Notes: generated by a model from the letters alone, not told the origin. Shown: positions 1 to 11,803, numbered from the stretch's first letter. The stretch: 49,297 nucleotides of DNA from Eimeria necatrix (GCF_000499385.1 NW_013652909.1:1-49297); one strand, 5' to 3'. Numbers and translations: made by a program.

Positions 1-1
1 C

Positions 2-439
2 CGGGGGTGGGGGCCCCCCGGGGGCCCCCGGGGGGGCCTCCAGGGGCCCCAAGTGAGCCCCCTGGAGGAGAACTCGGCCCTGGGAATGCTGGGGTCAGGA
101 CTTTCGAACTTCCGCCTCCAGGGGGGCCCCTCAGTGTACCTGGGGGGCCCCCTGGGGCTGTTCAGCGCGGGGCGGCTGCGGGCTGCGCTGGAACTGGTGC
201 AGCAGCGCGAGGCCTTCGCGCTGCAGCAAGGTGCTGCTGCTGCTGCTGCTGCTAGCCGCGCAGCAGCAAACTGGACAGTGGAGGGGCTGCTGGACCAGTA
301 CGCAGAACTCTGGGCCACGCAGCTGCACCTGGCCATGCAAAAAGCTGCTGTTAAGGAAGCAGCAGAAGCAACAGCGAAGCAGCTTGCTGCAGCAGGGGCC
401 CCCGAGCCCACGCTGGTCCTCGCCACTTTCCTCCTCTAG
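2..439 (+). CDS. Unrecognised protein, 3' part, open at left edge
   Basis: The frame is open from the window edge to a TAG at 437-439. After a Gly/Pro-rich start made by GGGGCCCC-type DNA, it reads as mixed, helix-forming sequence, for example RLRAALELVQQREAF near 170-215 and VEGLLDQYAELW near 280-312, with a short poly-Ala run between. That mixture differs from pure repeat translation, which is why I keep it. No domain is recognised. The Arg-Leu-Arg-x-Ala-Leu-Glu-Leu and Phe-Ala-Leu-Gln-Gln-Gly wording resembles phrases in the protein at 31594-34049, but that is weak. The true start lies outside the window, and a short intron around 231-265 (GTGCTG to GCGCAG) cannot be excluded. Confidence 0.35.
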   Translation, partial: RGWGPPGGPRGGLQGPQVSPLEENSALGMLGSGLSNFRLQGGPSVYLGGPLGLFSAGRLRAALELVQQREAFALQQGAAAAAAASRAAANWTVEGLLDQYAELWATQLHLAMQKAAVKEAAEATAKQLAAAGAPEPTLVLATFLL

Positions 440-670
440 CTGCTGCTGCTGCTGCTGCTGCTGCAGCAGCAGCGGGAGCTGCTGCGGAGCGGCCGCTGCT
501 GCGGAAGCTGCGGCGGAAGAAGCTGCAGCGGAAGAAGCTGCGGAGAAGAAGCTGCAGCAGAAGCGGCTGCGGCAGCAGCCGCAGCAGAAGCAGCAGCAGC
601 TGCGACGCAAGCTCCAGCTGCAGCAGACGCAGCAGCAGCAGCAAGTTCTGCTGCTGCTGCTGCTGCTGCC
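440..670. repeat. CAG/CTG triplet-rich tract
   Basis: A CTG run at about 440-465 is followed by CAG-rich and GAAGCNGCNG-like degenerate triplets, and the tract ends in a CTG run near 640-667. It is open in several frames on both strands, so no gene is claimed. Confidence 0.8.
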
Positions 671-786
671 TCCGAAAGGTTCTCAAGCCCCAACGGCCCC
701 TGTAGATTTGGAGTGCCTCTGCCCCTCGGCGCCCCAGCTCTGCGCAGCACATTTGAGCCTCCCAGCCCCAGCCGCGCCACAGGGCG

Positions 787-874
787 CATGCATGCATGCA
801 TGCATGCATGCATGCATGCACACACGCATGCATGCATGCATGCATGCATGCATGCATGCATGCATGCGTGCGTG
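787..874. repeat. (TGCA)n microsatellite
   Basis: About 22 units of the self-complementary tetramer TGCA, with a few ACAC and GCGT variants. It would translate as repeating His-Ala-Cys-Met on either strand, which creates false reading frames. Confidence 0.95.
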
Positions 875-959
875 CGCCTTCTACGGAGCCCGCGAGCGCC
901 GGTCTGTGGGGCCCTCAGGGGCGACGCGTGGGCGCGTCTGTGGGCCTGTGGGCCAGGGG

Positions 960-1062
960 CCCCTGCGGGGCCAAAAAAAGCCCTGGGGCAGCTCCAGGGG
1001 GCCCCCGGAGGCCCCCTGGGGGCCCCCAGGGGGCCCCCTGGAGGCCCCGGGGGCCCCCTGGC
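960..1062. repeat. GGGGCCCC-type repeat
   Basis: Repeated blocks of C-runs and G-runs around GGCC (gggccccc and cagggggcccc types). The same class recurs at 1859-1985, 34985-35340 and 43005-43150, and inside the coding region near 31859-31940. Confidence 0.8.
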
Positions 1063-1148
1063 CTGGGTTTGCATGCAGAGGGGCCTCGGGCAGAAAGGGC
1101 CCGGGGAGCAGAAAGGATTTGTGGCCAAGCGGAAAGGCCTGCCGACGC

Positions 1149-1237
1149 CCATGCATGCATGCATGCATGCATGCATGCACGCATGCATGCATGCATGCAT
1201 GCACGCATGCATGCATGCATGCATGCATGCATGCATG
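1149..1237. repeat. (TGCA)n microsatellite
   Basis: A second near-perfect TGCA array with occasional CGCA units. Degenerate TGCATGC units continue through 1440-1615 among GCAGGGGC blocks. Confidence 0.95.
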
Positions 1238-1858
1238 GGCACGCAAAGAAAGCCTGCGCACGCAGCCACGGCCCTGCTTTTGATGGCCTTCTGTCTGCAT
1301 CGACAAGTGCAAGACAGCACTTGTTGGAAGAGGTCTAAAGAGGCTTTGTTGCTGCGGGGCCCCGAGATTTGGCGCTGCAGCAAAAGCAGCAGCTCCTTGG
1401 GCTGCGGGCAGCAGCTGCACGAAACAGCCGTGCAGCGGCGCATGCAGGGGCGCATGCAGGGGCGCATGCATTGTATGTGGCAGTGCCCCGCGGCTCGGGA
1501 GCAGCTGCAGCTGCCAAAGCCCCAAAACACGCATTTGAGCGCATGCATGCACGCGGCCCCGCAGCCGCGGCGCGCATGCATGCGCATGCACGTGCATGCA
1601 TGCGCATGCATGCGCTGGCCTCTCCGGGGCTGCATGCGGGCCAGGGCAAATGCAGCACTGCAGTTTAAATAAGGCTCAAGCGATCTTTCTTCTCCACTCA
1701 AACCCCCCGCAACAAACCCCAAAGGGGGCTGCCTCCTGACCCCACAAAGCGCATGCAGACAGCCCCAAAGAGGGACCACCAACGCGCCGAGACGCAGCCC
1801 CCGCTGCAGCTGCTGCCCCGCTGCAGCTGCTGCTCCGCTGCAGCTGCTGCAGCGCCGC

Positions 1859-1985
1859 GTCGGGGGCTCCCTGGGGGCCCCCGGGGGGTCCCCAGGGGCC
1901 CCCGGGGGCCCCCAGGGGCCCCCGGGGGTCCCCAGGGGCCCCCGGGGGCCCCCGGGGGAGCTGCAGGGGGCCCGGGGGCCCCGGA
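1859..1985. repeat. GGGGCCCC-type tandem repeat
   Basis: Tandem units of roughly 15 bp combining a C-run, a G-run and GTCC or GCCC. It is GC-extreme and able to form hairpins on either strand. It sits in the intergenic stretch between the left-edge gene and the repeat-poor segment. Confidence 0.8.
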
Positions 1986-2134
1986 AAAGCCGCAAAACAA
2001 GTGCAGGGGCTCTGGGGCCCAACTTGCTTCAATTTGAGCCTCAGGGGGCCCCCTTGTGGGGATTGAGGGGCGCAGACAAGGTGGAACGGCAGCTCCTGGT
2101 GCGGAGTTTTGCCGTAGAGCCACTCACGTGCAGC

Positions 2135-2159
2135 AGCAGCAGCAGCAGCAGCAGCAGCA
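2135..2159. repeat. Short CAG array
   Basis: An AGC/CAG run of about eight units, the last strong triplet array before the repeat-poor segment begins. Confidence 0.8.
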
Positions 2160-3088
2160 CAGGCAGCAGGAGCAGCAGCAGCTGCACAAGCAGCAGCACG
2201 CGAGACAGCAGCACTGCTCCCAGGTACAAGCAGCAAAGTGGTGGGTGTGGGGAGGGGAATTGGAGCAGCACAACGAACAGAGGAGTTGCTGCAGCATTTC
2301 GAACTGTCTTTGCTTAATTGTCCCGTACGTACACCTGAGGAAGCAGCTTAGCCCTCTCTAAGCCCCAAATGCAATTTGCTTCCGCCTTTTGCTGCTGCGT
2401 CTTTTGCTGCTGCGTCTTTTGCTGCTGCGCTGCTGCACTGCATGCAGCACAGAGGCCCAGGCCTTCTTAGTCTGCTTCTATTTGCTTCGCAGCAAATAGA
2501 AGTGGACTGAGAGCTCTGGGGGGCTGGCCTGGGCTGGCCCACGGGGCTTCTAGCTGCAGCAGAAGTGCATGCAAATCCTTTCTAGCCAATTTCTAGCTAG
2601 TTTGCCCAGAGGGCGCAGCAGGGAAAAGCTAAGGAGTTCCTTTCTAAGTCTTTGGAGCTGCAATTTGCTGCGGCGGAGCTGCTGCTGCTGCTGCCCAGCC
2701 CAGCTGGCAGCTCTAGGCTGGTTCTATTTTCTTTTTTAAAATAAAATAAAACCAATTCAGCAAAAAGCGGCGAACAAAGGCACCGCAGTTCTCCCCAGCT
2801 CTGGGCGACGCCTGCCTGTTAGCAGCTGTGGGGGGCTTCAACTGGAGGAAAACTGCTGGCTAAAAGATGAATTAATAAAGGATAAGTAAATTAAATTCAA
2901 AGTTTCAATTGTTAAGAGTGTCAAATAACAGATCGGGCGCCGCCAGCCACGGGTGAGCGATCACAGCCGCAGCGCTTACTGAAGTGACCCCAGGGGGCAA
3001 AAATGGAACAGCAGCACAGGCCTCCTTTTTTCGCTGTTATTTAGATATATATTTTGCAATAAATATGACTATTCTGTGCATTTACAAA

Positions 3089-3260
3089 CTAAAAGTATTA
3101 TGTTTCAGAGCCAGTAGCCCGCGTGGGGAGCCTGTGCTCGCAAGTGCCTGTGCTAGGCGTTGTGGAGCGCGCGCTAAAGGCGTCAGCCGTCTAACGGATT
3201 TCTTTAAAAGGGTTTTTCCTTGAAGGAAAACCCTTTTAAAAGCATAATATTTACTTTTAG
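3089..3260. mobile_element. Possible MITE-like inverted-repeat unit
   Basis: The ends CTAAAAGTATTATG (3089-3102) and CATAATATTTACTTTTAG (3243-3260) are imperfect inverted copies of each other. The 172-bp unit also holds a strong internal hairpin at 3203-3240. The size and non-coding content fit a miniature inverted-repeat element. No clear target-site duplication is visible and no transposase is present, so this is tentative. Confidence 0.25.
3203..3240. repeat. A/T-rich hairpin
   Basis: TTTAAAAGGG followed by a T/C run and its inverted copy (AAGGAAAACCC then TTTTAAA). The stem is about 17 bp with one unpaired base and almost no loop. It could act as a terminator-like or cruciform structure; its function is unknown. 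Confidence 0.7.
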
Positions 3261-3407
3261 AAGGGGCATTGAAGAAGGTCAGGGGTTTTAAAAGAAAGCT
3301 GGCGCTGCCGTCTAATGGGCAAATGAGGCGAGTCCACAGTAAACACAGCCCAAGCACGAGTTCCTTGAGGGGGGGAAAAAATGCGCATTTTAAGTAAATT
3401 CGAACTT

Positions 3408-3449
3408 AAAAAGCTGCATAAGTTCTTTAAAAAGCTGCATAAGTTCTTT
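3408..3449. repeat. 21-bp perfect tandem duplication
   Basis: Two adjacent identical 21-bp copies beginning AAAAAGCTGCATAAG. Unlike the triplet arrays elsewhere, this is a unique-sequence duplication. Confidence 0.9.
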
Positions 3450-3879
3450 AAATCTCAAATGAGGCCAGAATTTACTTATTTTCCCTTCCGAGCAGCACTC
3501 GAGAAGCCGTAATATGGAGGCAGCTGCAGTTTTTGCCCCGTAGTAACTCTTTTTCTTTAGCTTACGTTGTAGCTAGGGTCAAGAAAGAAAGCTAGTATAA
3601 ATTTCTGAGGCCTTCTTATTTCTTAGGCTGCCAAACTTACGGATAGTATCACGAAAGAAATATAACATGAATGTTTGGGACTTTCCTTTCCTTTGAAATG
3701 CCGGCGAGGAATTACGTTTGCACCGCTGGAGTTGCTACAGTTCATCCTCCTTACGGATATGCATGAACTATTTCATCAGAAACCTTAGTGGCCATGAAAC
3801 ACGAGACAGAAATAAGTCATTTAGCGAGTCTCTCGCCAGTTTTTTCCTTTTTCCTGCGGTCTAAGCGATGCCAAACAGC

Positions 3880-3921
3880 ACAATATGAGGGAACTCAGGC
3901 ACAGTATGAGGGAACTCAGGC
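3880..3921. repeat. 21-bp tandem duplication
   Basis: Two adjacent 21-bp copies of ACARTATGAGGGAACTCAGG plus C, differing at one base (A or G). Same unit length as the duplication at 3408-3449. Confidence 0.9.
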
Positions 3922-6900
3922 TAGGAATACCTGTGGAGTGGGACAGACTTTGAACCTTTTCAGTTCGCTTAAACAACTTCAGCCCTTATAGTTCAGTATT
4001 AGCTCATTAAGCAAGTCCATCTGTTAGAAATCTGTGCATATTTTGGGCTACCTATCGTCTGGACAGCACAGCGTATTGACCTAATGAGTAAAAATTCTGC
4101 TTAATAAATAGAAAGCCCCCTTGTCATTAAGTTTACAAACACCCTTTTACTCTTATAAAGAAGCAATTGGACTGCACGAACAACATCTGCGCCACCAAGC
4201 TGCCTAAAAAAGCCTCACCACAACTGCTGAGGGCATATCCAAAACTTTAAAGCGAATTGAGTACTCCCTGAAACCCTGAAGGATGAATAATTCTGTCAAA
4301 GTGCAAAAAGTCAGAGAAGAGGGGCAAGAACCTTTTTAACGCCTCAGAAGCAGCGCAGCACTGCTCGATGGACTGTGAGATTTGGCTCTCACCAAGCCAG
4401 CCAGCCCTTCCGGCACTGCCTAGGGCATTTTTGGCACTCACTAGAAGCAGCAGCTCAGTGCTGTCCTCCCTTTCTATATTTTTTCAATCAGATATTAGCT
4501 TTCGAGACTTCGCTAACCACAGAACGGCTGGTAAGCTTTAAGCACCCTTGCGTGCAGGCTGGCGCCATACAACCAGCGAGTATTCCTACAGAGTACATTA
4601 TTATTAAATGTTTTTTCAAATTTAATGCAAAAGTAATGGTGACATTTCAACTTGAGCGAGGATATGACCAGAGGAGATACCGCAAGGTTCTTGATGCATC
4701 GATTTCACAGTATTGCATGGCATGGCTTGTGCTAACACCTGAAGGTTCAACGACTACAGCCATGTTGCTCACAGGGCCCGGCATTCAAACAAAGCTTTGA
4801 CGAAAACAAATAGAGAGACAAATGTACAAAAAGCCACCGTTGCCCTGAGCGCAAAGTGCAAGTGCAGGTGGATCATGAAATCCTTTTTCATTTGTAGTGA
4901 TGAGGTGCAAAGTCCAAAGGAAAACTTGCAGTGCGCTCGATGCAAATGTATACTGCCCAGTGAAATGTTTCAAACTAGAATTGCGTAGCCGACTGTGCAA
5001 CACAAACAAATTGGCGCAAAGCATGTGAGCAGGCTGAACACTAAATGCCGCAGCCTACTAATATTTCGTGGTTTGAACCGTTCCCACTGAAACTAGCCAA
5101 TGAATTTAACTCGAAATAAAGTGGTTTAACAAGAAAATAAGATGATAAAGAGTGAGTCCCATAATGGAATGACTAGAAATGTGCGAGCTGCAAAACTTAC
5201 AAGAATCACATTCGGCCCGCAAAAAAAATAAACGTGGGAAACGCAAATGATGAATTCAAGTTAACGCACGAAAAAGCAGTGTCGGCAAGTAAAAATATAT
5301 GATTTACCTTTATGATCGGGAACAGGCATTTTTTCGCAGAAAAGTATCTGATGCGCAGGAGCACTGCCTAACAAATGGTTTAGCCATAAGAAGAGGAGAT
5401 AGTTCAAGTGATCATAAAAGATGTACTAGACAAACAACGGACATAGTTCTGCTTCGTTGAGGCTTTCTGGGCTTGGTTAACTAGAGACGTTCAAGCTCCA
5501 CCTCCCTTATCTTGTTTCTTTAGCAGTAATCAGAGTTCTCATTCCTATCGACAGAAATGCCACTCCTGTCGACTGATGATTTTGCTAGGCAGTTGAAAGT
5601 TCGGCTTGAGTGAGAGGCGTGCCTGCAGCCGAAGGAGCTCTCTGGCATCAGGCAGGGCTACTGGTTGCTGTAGTCTGCACCTGGTAATTATGTAACCATG
5701 AGACTTGATCATTGGGGTGCTGAGCCTCGAATTTCTTTACGTATCAGGTAACCCACGCCAGCAGTTGCGGGCTCTCTTTAAAGACAAAAAAGTACCTGGG
5801 AAGGAGAGCTAATTCAGACTCAGCTGGCCGAACTGATAAATAGAGTTACCTTCCAGGCACAATCGTGGGGGTACCATGAAGAGTCAACTGTTAAGTCTCT
5901 GTCATCTGCTTTCAGACAGATCATGGGGGTCGGTTGCATAGCTGCGTAGCGCATGCGGGCTCTCTCTTGAAACAGCAGCCTTCGCAAAAGTAAGTCTTTG
6001 CAAAGTTTGTCAGATAATTCTTCACCATTCATCAGTTTCGTCTGCCTCTTTTTCCTCCGAATTAGCCGTAACTTGCACTCACAAGATGGTTACTTCCTCG
6101 GCAGCCGGTCAAACGCCGTGGTGGATAGAAATGTCACCGTGCCGCATCCTAAGAGCAACCTTCCTAGACTATCTCATTTCCCTGCAATACTTGTGGATGA
6201 ATTACAGGCTCTTGTCATGCAATAAAAAAGCCAACAATTAGAGGACCTTAACAAGCAGCAGCATAGCAAAGATTCCCGCCATCAGCAGCCCTGCGGCAGC
6301 TGGAACTTGAGAGGAGCTTCGATATGTTAACTACTCCCAGTATGGCTTGAACATGTCTTCCCTGTTGTGGTCACATAGGTGCTGATGTACCACTTATCAC
6401 TAGAGACCCCGTTAAAGATTAAGAAGAGGCCAAGAAGGGCCATTGCAAGCCCAAACTTCATACATGTTTTTCTGCCCAATGTTCTTCCCTGGCTGCAGCA
6501 GAGCGAGGCGCAGCCGAAATAGCTCTTACCAGCTCAACACCCTGGCCCAGTTGCGGACGGTGGGCATATATTATCACCCAAGGACAAAGTCCCCTTGAGT
6601 TATTTTCCTCTATCACTTTGTGAATATACGCATTTGGAATTGTAGGACACTGACGCCCATTTCTGGGCTACAGCAGAGTGCTGCACACTGCTTTCCAGTT
6701 TGTACCAAGTTGACCATTTTGACGTTGATTGCTGCCTAATTCATAAGTACCTACAAACATTCCCGGCTTATACCACTTTGGAAAATAGGTTTAATATACG
6801 TGACTCCTTTGACGTTGGCCGCAGAGGAAATAACGCGAGTTCCCGTTTACAGAGCCATCAGTTTCCCCCATTTCTTGAGGCTTCTCGTATAGATAGAAAC

Positions 6901-8734
6901 GAGATTTGCTGTTGCTTGCTGCGCAACACATTGTCTTCGCCATTACTACGCCAGCGCATTAACCAGCAAAGTTGCTTTGGAACTCGCATCCTGAAAACCA
7001 GATCCTTTGTCATAACGCGCAAAGAAAGCCGAGGCGCGCACTCTCTGATCCCTGGGGACAGTCACAGGCAAGCTTTCCAAAAGCTTCTCTTAACTGGTTC
7101 AACATGCATCAAATAGTATTCAATAAGCCGTATTTCCTTTCACAATAACATTCATGTAAGCGGGGACACGAAGTCTTGGGGATGGGACATCGAATGTTGG
7201 AGGCTGCGGCGCAGCCCCCAGGAGTAAAGGATGCTTTTTGTTTGAAACCTGCACGTAAGCAGGTGGATGGACATGAGGTCTATTTACCACTCAGCCATGC
7301 AGGGCGAAGCCTAAGATGACTTTTCATCAGCTCATTAATGAAATAAGAAGTCACAACTCCCTGCATTATCTCAATTATGAACCCGTCTGCACGCTGGCTT
7401 TCTATTTTACTGCAGTAGATACTGCCCTCCACACAGTGAGCGTTTACTAGAAAGGATCAGCTCCGTAGAGCCCAACGAAAAAGTATTAAACAATTGAGGC
7501 AAGTTTATGCTCCAGAAATGCGCTCTCAGCGAAGTTTCAAGCGTATCCCCCTTTTCCCCAAAGGCTGATCTTGAGGCCAAATAAAACCACCAGCTCAACT
7601 GCACAAAGGCTATTAAAATGCTGCATGATGGGATTTAAATATCTACTCAGCAGAAGCAATGCATGCACAACCCACAGAGAACGAAACTGCGAAGCATCAA
7701 ATGTATCCCCCAGATTATCAAAACTGCAGATCAAGCAAAGGAAGCTCAAATTCAAGGACTAACTTCGTCGGGAACCGACGAAAAAGTTAGGCATCTTTGA
7801 GAATCGGACAAACTCTGCATTCGAAAGAAAGTAAATAAATGCTTTTAAAAGGAGAAGCAGCACTGCAGCAGCAAGTCCCAGAACAGTCCGTACAAGTAGG
7901 ACGCCGTAAGACAGCAAACTCGCTACTAGTTGCGCCCAAGTACCTTTTTGCAGCCAGACGGCTTCAGTACACACATAGCCAGCAATTGTGTGCTGGAGTT
8001 GCCACAACATTTCAACACTTCATTAGAGAATCAGATTTCTACAACTCAGCTTTTACATGAAATGGTATTTTTATGATTATTTCTGTAGTTATGCCAAGCC
8101 CTGTTGATGTCTGTCTGCAGAAACATGCGTATAGCCGGCAACTAGGCGCTGCAGTCATCACCATACCCAGCAGCTGCAGCAAAAGCCTGTGCTGCTGCTG
8201 CTGCTGCAAACTGTACAGCGACCGCTACACAGTGGAGCCGATCTCCCCCTAGACGGGGCTTTCGAAAAGCCTAGAGAGGGGGGAGAAAGTGCATTATTCA
8301 GACTTGTTTATTAATTAGTTCCAAGCTCAAGGGCTCGAGGCCATTGCAGCACAAAAACTCCGGTGCTGCTGCTTTTGTTACAGCCACAGAGGCAAACACA
8401 GCTGATGCGGGGGCAGCACGTCTTGCTGCTGCTGCCCCCTACGCTCAGTGAGACCCCCCAGTAAAAAGCAAAATGAAAAGAGACATGCAAATGAAAGAAA
8501 GGCTTCTGGCTGCGGCGGCAGGCAGGCCACGGAAGCGGCAGCAGCGGGGGCCACAGACGGGGGGCTGCGCGCCTAAAAGTTTTTGCTGCACTGCAGGCGA
8601 AAGCAGCGCCAGAAAATCCCTTAAATGTACCACAATGGCGAACTTTTGTGAATTAAAACAAAATCCGTAGAAAGAGCCCTGACAGCGGGCGCTGGGTGGC
8701 CAGCGGGCATGACAACAACCCCCTCCTGTCTTTG

Positions 8735-8788
8735 CAGCAGCCGCAGCGGCAGCAGCAGCAGCTGCTGCTGCTGCTGTTGCTGCAGCAA
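8735..8788. repeat. CAG/CTG array with inversion
   Basis: A CAG run (about 8735-8762) passes directly into a CTG run (8761-8788), giving a triplet palindrome. It marks the return to repeat-rich DNA after the repeat-poor segment. Confidence 0.8.
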
Positions 8789-8803
8789 TACACGTATTGC
8801 CGT

Positions 8804-9162
8804 TCACGAAGCAGATTTCACGGTGGGCTGTGTGTAATAATTGAAATAAATAAAATTAAAAACTAGCAGGACACAAACGCTGTATTTAGGCCTCCGTAGG
8901 CGCCGCAAAGACCCTGAGCGGCGCTGTGTTGCCGCTTGCTGTTGCAGCCAAGCTACGGCTACTGGTGTTGTTCTTAGTCTTGCTGCTGCTGCTAGTGCTT
9001 CTGCCCCATAGAATAGTAAGGCCCCAAGGGCTTCTCTGTGAAGCGAGAGCCTGAGCTCTTGCGAATTAGCTGTTTTAATGGGGGTACCCAGCAGCAGACG
9101 CATGACTAAGCCAGCAGCAACAATGTAAGCCAGCAGCAGCAGCATTGGCTGCTGCTTGCTGC
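8804..9162 (-). CDS. Possible small protein with hydrophobic N-terminus
   Basis: On the minus strand an ATG near 9162 opens a frame of about 118 codons. Its N-terminal region is hydrophobic (MLLLLAYIVAAGLVM, possibly a signal anchor). A mixed Arg/Ala/Leu section follows, for example ELRLSLHREALGALL, and the tail becomes Tyr/Phe-rich where the DNA is AT-rich. No family is recognised. It is retained because the middle part is not repeat-derived. It could instead be one exon of a larger minus-strand gene including 9392-9810, or chance. Confidence 0.2.
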
Positions 9163-9391
9163 TGTGCATAGAGATCCAAAGCAAGGCTTGTAGATCAATT
9201 AAGTGTCTTTAACCCTCGCCATATGATCCTCTAAGGGAACGTCTACTTCCCCCCTCGTGTCTTCGCGGGGGACAGCAGCAACAGCAGCAGCGGGTCTGCT
9301 GCAGCCACTGCCCGTCCTAGGCATACTGGGCTGCGGCGCAGCAGCAGCCGCTGCTGCTGCTGCTGCCGTCGCAATCCCACATTTTTCCTTA

Positions 9392-9810
9392 TTACATATT
9401 ACAGAAGGGCCACCTCAAACTCAAGGTGGATTTGCTGCAGCAGCACGGCGCTAGTCTCTGCTGCAGCGGGCCCTGGCAAGCCCGCCTCAGGAGCTTCTCT
9501 GTACCCTGCGGCTGCTGCTGCAGCAGCAGCGCGAACAAGAACCGCACTAACCGCTCATCGTCCTTCTCCTGCTGTCGGGGATCAGCAGCAGCACCAGCAG
9601 CAGCTGCAGCAGCAGCAGCAGGGCTCCAGGCGGCGTGGACAGGCTGCTGCCGCTGCGGCGCAGCAGCAGCGCTAGGGGGCCCCTGAAGCAGCAGCAGGGG
9701 GGCACCACAAGGCTGCGGATTATCTTGCATGCGGCCTTGCTGCATAAAGGCGAAAACTGCAGCGCGAGGACCTCCAGTGCAGCAGCAGCTCGCAGCAGCT
9801 GAGTCCCGGT
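9392..9810 (-). CDS. Possible minus-strand helical-repeat exons
   Basis: Two minus-strand stretches read as amphipathic helix: ALEVLALQFSPLCSKAACK (about 9770-9714) and DDERLVRFLFALLLQQQ (about 9565-9515). They join in the same phase if a GTGGTG donor near 9707 is spliced to a CCCGACAG acceptor near 9578, removing a CTG-rich intron as in other genes here. No domain is recognised. The end is unclear (a TAA follows near 9392). If real, it would be divergent from the giant gene starting near 9917. Confidence 0.27.
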
Positions 9811-9822
9811 GCGCGCCGGAGG

Positions 9823-9854
<32 letters not shown>

Positions 9855-9916
9855 TAGCAGCAAACGGTCGCCAGAATGAGCAGCAACGGCACATTCTGGC
9901 TTCTCCACAAACAGCA

Positions 9917-10090
9917 ATGAGCTCTTCCAGCGCTCGTGGGGGGCAGTCCCCCTCGCAGCCGCCGGGCGCTGCAGCAGCAGCAGCAGCAGCAGCAGCTGCA
10001 GCAGGAGATGCTCGCGACGCCGACGGCGGTGCGTTTTTCCTTAATTTTTAATTTATCTTGGCCTGTGCAGCTTTTCGTGCTGCGTCCCTA

Positions 10091-10125
<35 letters not shown>

Positions 10126-10491
10126 GAGGTGTGGTCTTTGCGTTGCTGGGGAGCTGGGGCTGCGTTTGTGCTGCTGCTGCTGCTTGAACGTTTGCTGCTG
10201 CTGCTGCTGCTGTGCTGCGCAGCTGCTGCTGCTGCTGCTGCAGGCCGCCTCTACATGAGGGCCCTCAGCGGCAGCAGGCAGCGGAAGTCAGTTAGGGTGG
10301 ATGCGCTGCTGCACCAAAGCTGGGTAAATCCTTGTTTGTCTCTGGACAAGGAGCAGCAGCGGCAGCAGCAGCAGCAGCAGGACCAGCAGCAAGTGGCGGA
10401 GGCCGACGCCTGCCGCCTGCTGCTGCTGCAGCGGCGCCTCGAGCGCGAGCCCATAGACACCCTGCGGGGGGAACCGGCAGCAGCAGCACCG

Positions 10492-10523
<32 letters not shown>

Positions 10524-10584
10524 GCCGGGGGCAGCAGAGGACCTCGCCGGCCTCAAGCGGGTTGAACCTCCCTCGGCAGCAGAA

Positions 10585-10617
<33 letters not shown>

Positions 10618-10690
10618 GAAGCAGCACAGGCCGGATGCGCTGCCGCAGCGCGGAACGCCTCTTTAGGGCACAATGCAGGCATACACTGCA

Positions 10691-10726
<36 letters not shown>

Positions 10727-10850
10727 CCGGCAGCAGCAGCAGCAGCAACAGCGGCAACAGCAACACTCCAGAAGGGCCAGGAGCGGGAACGCCGGCGCTG
10801 TGTGCGGGAGACTGCAGCGAGGCTGCTGCAGCGTTGCCAGCGACTGGGAC

Positions 10851-10898
<48 letters not shown>

Positions 10899-11378
10899 GC
10901 CACAAGGGCAGCAGCAGCTGGTGCAGGTGCCGCTTGTCCGCATGTTAACAACTCAGCCCTTTAGGGTTTTCGATGCCTCCATCTTTTGTTCTGCTGCTGC
11001 TGCTCCCAGCAGGGGCCGCGGCCGCAGAGGAGCAGCAGCAGCAGCTAGGCGGCTGCTGCAGCAGCAGCAGCAGCACGAGGAGGACGCGGTGCAGGCTCCT
11101 GTGCGTGGCTCCCGGGGCGGCCGGGGCCGGGGCAGGGGCGCAGCAGCGGCAGCAGCAGCAGCAGCAGCAGCAGCTGCTGCTGCTGCTGCTGCCGAGGGCG
11201 ACGGCGCGGGCGGGCGCGCTGCTGCTGCTTCAGCAACAGAGCAGCAGCAAGAAGAAGCATTTCGGCTGCTGCAGGAGGAGCAGCAGCAAATGGCAGAGAC
11301 CGTAGCAGACTGGGCCACGGACTTTAACTGTTTAGACCAGGAACTTGTGTATGAATATATGTATGCAGACCGGCGTCT

Positions 11379-11420
<42 letters not shown>

Positions 11421-11683
11421 CCGCGCTGCAGCAGGGGACCTCTCCGGCCAGCAGCCAGAGCCCTGCACGCTGCAGGCGGTGCAGCAGCAGCACCGGCTGC
11501 TGCAGCAGCAGTCAGTCTGGCGGCGCGAGGGCTTTGACTCCGTAGCAGCAGCAAAAAGAGCTGCTGCTGCTGTTGCAGCGCAGCGGGCAGAAGCGCTGCT
11601 GTACGAGCAGCAGCAGCACCCGCACAGGCTGCCCAACCCTTTCCAGCTTTCTGCTATTCACGACTCCCTCCCTGCCGTAGGCT

Positions 11684-11720
<37 letters not shown>

Positions 11721-11726
11721 TGCTGT

Positions 11727-11758
<32 letters not shown>

Positions 11759-11771
11759 CTGTTGCTGCTGT

Positions 11772-11803
<32 letters not shown>

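Larger units (their letters stand above)
2300..8160. other. Repeat-poor, AT-richer segment without supported genes
   Basis: Nearly 6 kb in which long CAG/CTG, TGCA, CTAG and GGGGCCCC arrays are almost absent, while stop codons are common in all frames. The longest open frames (about 4375-4800 and 6700-7116) show no recognisable motif and no convincing start. I saw no tRNA B-box, rRNA, snRNA or transposase signature. The contrast with the flanks matches the repeat-poor (P) segment type described in Eimeria tenella. It may hold regulatory or unannotated non-coding DNA, which cannot be told from sequence alone. Confidence 0.65.

Noticed and set aside
436..2022. Long minus-strand open frame of about 528 codons
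   Set aside because: It is translation of TGCA, CAG and GGGGCCCC repeats (His-Ala-Cys-Met, Ala and Gly-Pro runs) with no independent sequence.
4375..4800. 141-codon open frame in the repeat-poor segment
   Set aside because: It lacks an ATG at its start and shows no domain or coding-type bias.
6700..7116. 138-codon open frame in the repeat-poor segment
   Set aside because: It has no recognisable motif, no neighbouring exons and a length expected by chance in 6 kb; kept only as a mention in the segment entry.
2300..8160. tRNA, rRNA or retroelement genes in the repeat-poor segment
   Set aside because: I looked for T-arm (GGTTCRA-type) boxes and reverse transcriptase motifs on both strands. 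Only isolated TTCGA words were found, without tRNA stems or RT motifs.
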